Shown in pieces: positions 59,522-64,000 of a stretch of 64,000 nucleotides of DNA. Source of the stretch: Candidatus Saccharimonadota bacterium (GTDB taxonomy: Bacteria > Patescibacteriota > Saccharimonadia > Saccharimonadales > UBA4665); assembly GCA_003133385.1 (NCBI GenBank), contig PKXF01000008.1, positions 118,075-182,074 of the forward strand, given 5' to 3'. Positions within the stretch are counted from its first letter, which is position 1. The number at the start of each line of letters is the position of its first letter. The translations under genes and the position numbers were made by a program. The notes under the pieces are model-generated. The model made no database searches. It saw nothing but the letters and a program-made list of their open reading frames with translations, and was not told where the DNA came from.

Positions 59522-60222
59522 CACAGCTCAATCTTTTACCGGACGTAAAACTTAAGTATCTAAAGGCTCAGAGAATCCGGCGTCTGACGATAGTTGTAGC
59601 AATTATGGTAAGTGCTGCGGCACTAGGTATATTGATACTTCTACTATTAGCTGAAGTGTATCAAAAACACACTCTCAATAACCTCAACAATGACGTTGCT
59701 GCAAAAACCAGCCAGCTTCAAGGCGAGCCGCACATTAACAATGTTTTAACGGTTCAGAACCAGCTTAATAGTATCAATACACTTCACGACAGTGAACCGG
59801 CGGCTACTAAACTATTTGACTACCTGAATGAATTGACTCCAAGTACGGTGACTATTAGTAGTCTTTCGGCCGACTTTAATGCGCGGTCTATGGAAATCTC
59901 GGGATCGGCAAGTGGCATTAACAACATTAATCAATTTGTCGATACTCTTAAATTCACCACTTACTCAACCGGTAAGAATACAGCAAACAACTTAGCTTTC
60001 AATAATGTTGTTCTGTCTTCCTTCGGGGTCAGTAGCCAAGGTGACTCTAGCTCCCCGGCATCGAGCTATACTATTGACCTGAACTTTGATCCGACGATCT
60101 TCATTGTTACAAAAAACGTCGCACTCAGTGTGCCAAGTATTGTTACAACCCGGTCGTCACTTGAGAATCCTGGACCGTTATTTGTGAAGGGAGCATCGAG
60201 CTCTAACGGAGGTAGTAGGTAA
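59518..60222 (+). CDS. pilN: Type IV pilus assembly protein PilN
   Basis: A 234-residue protein. QLNLLPDVKL at the N terminus is the short segment that binds PilM; one transmembrane helix follows (~22-44), then a coiled coil and a ferredoxin-like domain outside the membrane. The overlap with pilM (ATGA) and the place before pilO are as expected. Confidence 0.92.
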   Translation: MTQLNLLPDVKLKYLKAQRIRRLTIVVAIMVSAAALGILILLLLAEVYQKHTLNNLNNDVAAKTSQLQGEPHINNVLTVQNQLNSINTLHDSEPAATKLFDYLNELTPSTVTISSLSADFNARSMEISGSASGINNINQFVDTLKFTTYSTGKNTANNLAFNNVVLSSFGVSSQGDSSSPASSYTIDLNFDPTIFIVTKNVALSVPSIVTTRSSLENPGPLFVKGASSSNGGSR

Positions 60223-60223
60223 T

Positions 60224-60898
60224 ATGGATAGGTTAAATTTTTCGGCAAAACATCTAGCCATCGACAAAGCTAACACTCAAATAGTAATCGCCGTGGCTGC
60301 TGCTGCTTTTATAACTATATTCTGCCTGGTAGCCTCGAAAGCCGTTCTTAACCAATATAACTATCAGTCGCGTGTTATGTCGGCAGCAAGAACTGCCGAC
60401 AATAACCTGAAAACCAACATGACTACCTATAATAACTTGGTGCAATCATATACAAAATTTAACTCGGCGAATCCTAACGTATTAGGCAGTCCCGTAACCG
60501 GTAACTCCAACGACAATACTCAGATCATACTTGACGCCCTGCCAGGAGCTTATGACTTTCCAGGATTGGCTACTACTGTACAAAATATGCTCACATCCAA
60601 TGCTAACGGCATGCAAATCGGCGGAGTCAGCGGTACAGACAACCAGCTTACTCAAACGAGCAATCCTTCAAGCACCAATCCTCAACCAGTCATCATACCG
60701 TTTAGCTTTTCTGTCTCAAATGCTAGTTTTAGTGCCGCCCAGAACCTTATACAGTATTTCCAAAAATCTATACGGCCGATGCCAATCGATTCTCTGACGT
60801 TGTCGGGCAGTCAGGGTGCCTTAACTATGTCAGTTGAAGCGCATACCTACTTTCAGCCAGCCAAGTCTTTGAATATAACCAAGGAGACGATCAACTAG
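60224..60898 (+). CDS. pilO: Type IV pilus assembly protein PilO
   Basis: A 224-residue inner-membrane protein with one helix at ~20-42, a coiled-coil region and a C-terminal ferredoxin-like domain (VIIPFSFSVSNASFSAAQNL), pairing with PilN. Sequence is weakly conserved; the assignment rests on layout and order. It starts 1 bp after pilN. Confidence 0.85.
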   Translation: MDRLNFSAKHLAIDKANTQIVIAVAAAAFITIFCLVASKAVLNQYNYQSRVMSAARTADNNLKTNMTTYNNLVQSYTKFNSANPNVLGSPVTGNSNDNTQIILDALPGAYDFPGLATTVQNMLTSNANGMQIGGVSGTDNQLTQTSNPSSTNPQPVIIPFSFSVSNASFSAAQNLIQYFQKSIRPMPIDSLTLSGSQGALTMSVEAHTYFQPAKSLNITKETIN

Positions 60899-60899
60899 T

Positions 60900-61136
60900 A
60901 TGAAACAGAAAGACATCATCCTAATCGTAGTCGTAGTCATAATTGCTGCTGGTGCATCTCTGCTGATATCAAATCGTATCTTTTCGACATCGACTTCCCG
61001 CCAGCAGCAGGTGGAAGTTGTGCCAGTCATTTCGGCTAATTTTAACCCGCCTAATCCCGCTTACTTCAATAGCAATTCGAACGACCCAACACAACTCATA
61101 ACTATAGGTCCGAACTCTAACAGTAACCCGTTCTAA
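60900..61136 (+). CDS. Small anchored protein in the pilP position
   Basis: A 78-residue protein with an N-terminal helix (IILIVVVVIIAAGASLLI, 6-23) and a short Asn/Pro/Ser-rich tail outside. It starts 1 bp after pilO, the place held by pilP in diderm bacteria. PilP links PilNO to the secretin; an organism without an outer membrane would not need that, and no HR domain of PilP is visible. Its function is unknown. Confidence 0.65.
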   Translation: MKQKDIILIVVVVIIAAGASLLISNRIFSTSTSRQQQVEVVPVISANFNPPNPAYFNSNSNDPTQLITIGPNSNSNPF

Positions 61137-61153
61137 AGGAAGAAGGGTGCTGC

Positions 61154-61198
61154 ATGAATAACAAACAATCGCAAAAATGGAACGAGAGTAGGCTATGA
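61154..61198 (+). CDS. Possible 14-residue ORF coupled to pilB
   Basis: ATG 61154 opens a 14-codon frame ending ESRL with TGA 61196-61198, overlapping the pilB ATG as ATGA. AAAGGAAGAAGGGTG lies upstream. It may help ribosomes load on pilB; it could also be chance. Confidence 0.35.
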   Translation: MNNKQSQKWNESRL

Positions 61199-63003
61199 GC
61201 GTACTTTCAGTTGATGGCCAACAAAGACTAGAAGACGTGCTGGTAAAAGGTAATATGCTCAGTACTGGCAAATTAGCGGAAGCTAAAGCTGCAGCCCACA
61301 AAGCCAGCCAACCGTTAGTGACCTACCTGGTTAAAAATGATTACATTTCTGACGAGCAATTAACAAAGGCAAACGCAACGATTACCAAGGTTCCCTATGT
61401 TAATCTGACAGCGGCAAAAATTGATCCGAATATTTTGGCCCTGCTACCGCAAGAAATTGCCCAGAGATACATGGCAGTACCACTTGGCGAAATGCAGCAT
61501 CGTTTGGTTGTGGCAATGCTTGATGCCGATAACGTTCAGGCTGTCGACTTCTTGAGTAATCGCATCGGCAGACCTTTAAAGGTCTATGTAGCTAGTGAAG
61601 CTGGTATCCGTCAGGTACTAAGACAGTACGAAGCCCGATTAGATACCCAAATGGGCAGTGCTTTTGGGGCTATGGGCAAATCAGACGAAGCAATCGCCGC
61701 CGCAGAAGCAGCGGTTAAACAAGGTGGGGGAAAAACTAAAGACATTGAAGATCTGGTTGAAGATTCACCAATCAGCAAAGCTCTGTCAGCTATTTTAGAG
61801 TTCGCCGGTCGTAACCGCGCCAGCGATATACATATTGAGCCGCTTGAGAAGGAAGTAAAAATTCGCTGCCGAGTTGATGGCATACTCCGTGAAATTATGC
61901 GCCTACCAAAAAGTACTGAGCCAGCCTTGGTTTCACGAATTAAGATTCTTGCCAATCTAAAAATTGACGAACACCGTACACCACAAGACGGCCAGTTTAG
62001 TTTTAAACTTGATGGCAAACCGATTGACTTACGTATTGCCATTGCGCCGATTGTTTGGGGCGAACAGATTGTTATTCGCTTGCTCGACAAAAGCGGTACA
62101 TCGCTCGAGCTTGAGGCAATGGGCTATACTGGCCGCGCCCTGAGAGCTATTCGTAAAGGTATAGCAAATCCCAATGGCATGGTCCTTAGTAGCGGACCGA
62201 CTGGTTCTGGTAAATCGACCTCGCTCTACGCCCTTATTCAAGAAATTAAGGACGATTCCATTAACATTGTTACTCTTGAAGACCCGGTTGAATACAAAAT
62301 GGAAGGCATTAATCAGATCCAGGTAAACCCTGAGGTAGGACTGACTTTTGCAACCGGTTTGCGTAGCATCTTGCGCCAGGACCCGGATGTGGTTATGGTC
62401 GGTGAAATCCGTGACCGCGAGACCGCCCAGTTAGCCGTACAGGCAGCTCTTACTGGTCACTTGGTTTTTAGCACCTTACACACTAACAGTGCGGCCGGTA
62501 TCCTACCCCGTTTGCTGGAAATGGGCATTGAACCGTTCTTAATTGCCAGCACAGTTCACGTTGTTATGGGTCAAAGATTGGTTCGCAGGGTAGATGATAC
62601 TGATAAGCAAACCTATCAGTCATCTGCTGTGGAGACCGAGGCCATAAAAAGTACTTTGGGAGCGTTATTACCGAAAAGCGCAGATCAAGTTGAGGCCATA
62701 TCCAAAGATATGGGCTATAAAAGCTTGCCCTTAGCTAACCAAACCGCTTATACTTTATCTAAAGGCACAGACAGTGCCGATGCGCCAGGCGGCTATAGGG
62801 GCCGCGTGGGCCTGTACGAAGTATTTGAAGTATCCGAGGCTATACAGGAATTAATTATGAAACGATCGACCAGCAGTGAAATTGCCAAACAAGCACAAGC
62901 CGAAGGTATGGTCACCATGCGCCAGGATGGTTACTTTAAGGCATTAGATGGCCGTACGTCACTTGCTGAAGTTAATCGGGTAGCGGCAGAAGATAACGCC
63001 TAA
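61195..63003 (+). CDS. pilB: Pilus extension ATPase PilB without zinc cysteines
   Basis: A 602-residue GspE/PilB ATPase. The N-terminal MshEN-type domain (~1-150) is followed by the motor domain with Walker A GPTGSGKST, Walker B DVVMVGEIRD and ALTGHLVFSTLHTN. In most PilB/GspE proteins a tetracysteine binds zinc after VRR and before GYxGR; here the segments read VRRVDDTDK and GTDSADAPGGYRGR, with no cysteine at all. Otherwise the enzyme looks complete. Confidence 0.95.
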   Translation: MSVLSVDGQQRLEDVLVKGNMLSTGKLAEAKAAAHKASQPLVTYLVKNDYISDEQLTKANATITKVPYVNLTAAKIDPNILALLPQEIAQRYMAVPLGEMQHRLVVAMLDADNVQAVDFLSNRIGRPLKVYVASEAGIRQVLRQYEARLDTQMGSAFGAMGKSDEAIAAAEAAVKQGGGKTKDIEDLVEDSPISKALSAILEFAGRNRASDIHIEPLEKEVKIRCRVDGILREIMRLPKSTEPALVSRIKILANLKIDEHRTPQDGQFSFKLDGKPIDLRIAIAPIVWGEQIVIRLLDKSGTSLELEAMGYTGRALRAIRKGIANPNGMVLSSGPTGSGKSTSLYALIQEIKDDSINIVTLEDPVEYKMEGINQIQVNPEVGLTFATGLRSILRQDPDVVMVGEIRDRETAQLAVQAALTGHLVFSTLHTNSAAGILPRLLEMGIEPFLIASTVHVVMGQRLVRRVDDTDKQTYQSSAVETEAIKSTLGALLPKSADQVEAISKDMGYKSLPLANQTAYTLSKGTDSADAPGGYRGRVGLYEVFEVSEAIQELIMKRSTSSEIAKQAQAEGMVTMRQDGYFKALDGRTSLAEVNRVAAEDNA

Positions 63004-63029
63004 AGAATAAGGAAACGAAAGAAAATAAC

Positions 63030-64000
63030 ATGCAACCACAACCAAGAATTGAAATCTTACTTGACGATGTAGTCAGAAAAAAGGCATCCGATCTTCATTT
63101 ACAGGTAGGCTTACCGCCAATGTTGCGTGTTGACGGAGCACTTGTAGCGGTCAGTGAAGCGGATGCTCTAAACGAGGAGGCTATTGAATCGCTGCTTTTT
63201 GCGATTCTTGATGAGGACCAAAAGCAAATCCTTCTGAAAGATAAAGAATTTGACTTTAGTTTTGCTTACGGCGACTTGGGGCGATTTAGAGTTAACGCCT
63301 TTCATGAACGTGGCAATTTAGCAGCGGCACTTCGGCTGATTCCCAATGAAATCTTATCGATTGAACAGCTTGGCTTGCCCGAGATTGTCAATAAATTTAC
63401 TAAATATCCCAGAGGGCTAGTACTAGTCACTGGACCGACCGGTTCTGGTAAATCAACTTCATTGGCGGCTATGGTCAATGAAATTAATATTAATGAAAGC
63501 CGGCACATTATTACCATTGAGGATCCGATTGAATATACTCATAAGTCAAAAAAGTCGGTTATTGTGCAACGCGAAGTCCACTATGACACCTATTCATTCA
63601 GCGCCGCTCTAAGAAGCGCTCTGCGTGAAGACCCCGATGTGGTTTTGATCGGTGAGATGCGTGACCTGGAAACAATAGCCAGCGCCATCACCATTGCCGA
63701 AACAGGACATCTGGTGTTTGCCACATTGCACACTAACGGTGCCGCACAAAGCATTGACCGCATGATAGATGTCTTTCCGCCACATCAACAGCCCCAAATT
63801 CGGGCACAATTGTCGAATATTCTTATGGCTATCGCGTCCCAGCGCCTTATACCAACAATAGGTGGTGGCCGTATTGCCGCGGCTGAGATTTTAATTGCAA
63901 CTCCGGCTGTCCGCAACATTATCCGCGAAGGTAAGACTCACCAGCTCGAGGCGGTTATACAGACTGGCGCAGAGTATGGTATGCGGTCGATGGATAAGAC
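63030..64000 (+). CDS. pilT: Twitching motility ATPase PilT, cut by the right edge
   Basis: Drives pilus retraction. The visible 323 residues have RKKASDLHLQVGLPPMLRVD at the N terminus, GPTGSGKST (Walker A), DVVLIGEMRD (Walker B) and the His box ATLHTNGA. The frame is open at the window end; about 30-40 residues are missing. The start ATG 63030 follows pilB by 26 bp, with AAGGAAACGAAAG upstream. Presence of both PilB and PilT predicts a retractable pilus. Confidence 0.95.
   Translation, partial: MQPQPRIEILLDDVVRKKASDLHLQVGLPPMLRVDGALVAVSEADALNEEAIESLLFAILDEDQKQILLKDKEFDFSFAYGDLGRFRVNAFHERGNLAAALRLIPNEILSIEQLGLPEIVNKFTKYPRGLVLVTGPTGSGKSTSLAAMVNEININESRHIITIEDPIEYTHKSKKSVIVQREVHYDTYSFSAALRSALREDPDVVLIGEMRDLETIASAITIAETGHLVFATLHTNGAAQSIDRMIDVFPPHQQPQIRAQLSNILMAIASQRLIPTIGGGRIAAAEILIATPAVRNIIREGKTHQLEAVIQTGAEYGMRSMDK

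Noticed and set aside
1..64000. UGA recoded to glycine, as in Absconditabacteria and Gracilibacteria
   Set aside because: TGA ends argF, argB, argD and other genes at the expected family lengths, often in ATGA overlaps with the next gene.
1..64000. tRNA, rRNA, CRISPR or insertion sequences
   Set aside because: No T-loop/acceptor pattern, no regular spaced repeats and no transposase or terminal repeats were found by eye; a covariance-model search would be needed to be sure about small RNAs.

Overview
The window looks like a chromosomal segment of a Candidate Phyla Radiation (Patescibacteria) bacterium, most likely a Saccharibacteria (TM7) lineage. This rests on small compact genes with few gaps, roughly even base composition, UGA used as a normal stop, a type IV pilus assembly cluster with no secretin-type gene in view, several lineage-type membrane proteins of unknown function, and pared-down housekeeping proteins. 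The lineage call is inference; no rRNA gene is present to confirm it.

Layout. Positions 1-330 hold two divergent promoters, a 22-codon leader peptide with three Arg codons, and a textbook attenuator (antiterminator versus terminator) in front of argH. Positions 330-8414 are an arginine operon, argH-argF-argJ-argB-argD-argC-argS, mostly with 1-4 bp overlaps. Positions 8.4-10.3 kb hold a mechanosensitive channel, MsrB, and an HxlR regulator divergent from an FMN reductase (redox or electrophile stress). Positions 10.4-24.7 kb hold orn, dnaG, rpoD, kup, polA, mutM and small unknowns. Positions 24.7-29.2 kb hold a fused trehalose-phosphate synthase/phosphatase, holA, a kinase and rpsT. Positions 29.4-42.3 kb are information processing: a DHH-fold protein lacking its catalytic residues, truB, rpsO, pnp, a family 4 uracil-DNA glycosylase, RNase J, ftsK, rpsF-ssb-rpsR, efp and tlyA. 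Positions 42.4-52.8 kb are more accessory: a Crp-like regulator, a PH-domain protein, ychF, a Phd/PIN toxin-antitoxin pair, a frameshifted Mrr-type nuclease, an MMPL exporter, MarR divergent from a drug-efflux MFS, and a GH3 enzyme. Positions 52.9-64 kb hold exported proteins, a 1551-residue anchored surface protein and the pilM-N-O-x-B-T cluster, cut by the right edge.

Themes. First, arginine synthesis seems to be controlled by ribosome-mediated attenuation, from a leader peptide whose mRNA would begin only a few bases before its AUG. Second, many genes have an extended -10 box only 6-12 bases before the start codon, predicting leaderless or nearly leaderless mRNAs. Third, several proteins have lost cysteine metal sites: DnaG its zinc ribbon, the family 4 UDG its four Fe-S cysteines, PilB its zinc tetracysteine and S18 its CxxC. 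MutM and MsrB keep theirs. Fourth, the protein in the NrnA position next to truB has lost its DHH catalytic residues, while a complete oligoribonuclease (Orn) is encoded elsewhere in the window. No tRNA, rRNA, CRISPR array or insertion sequence was recognised.
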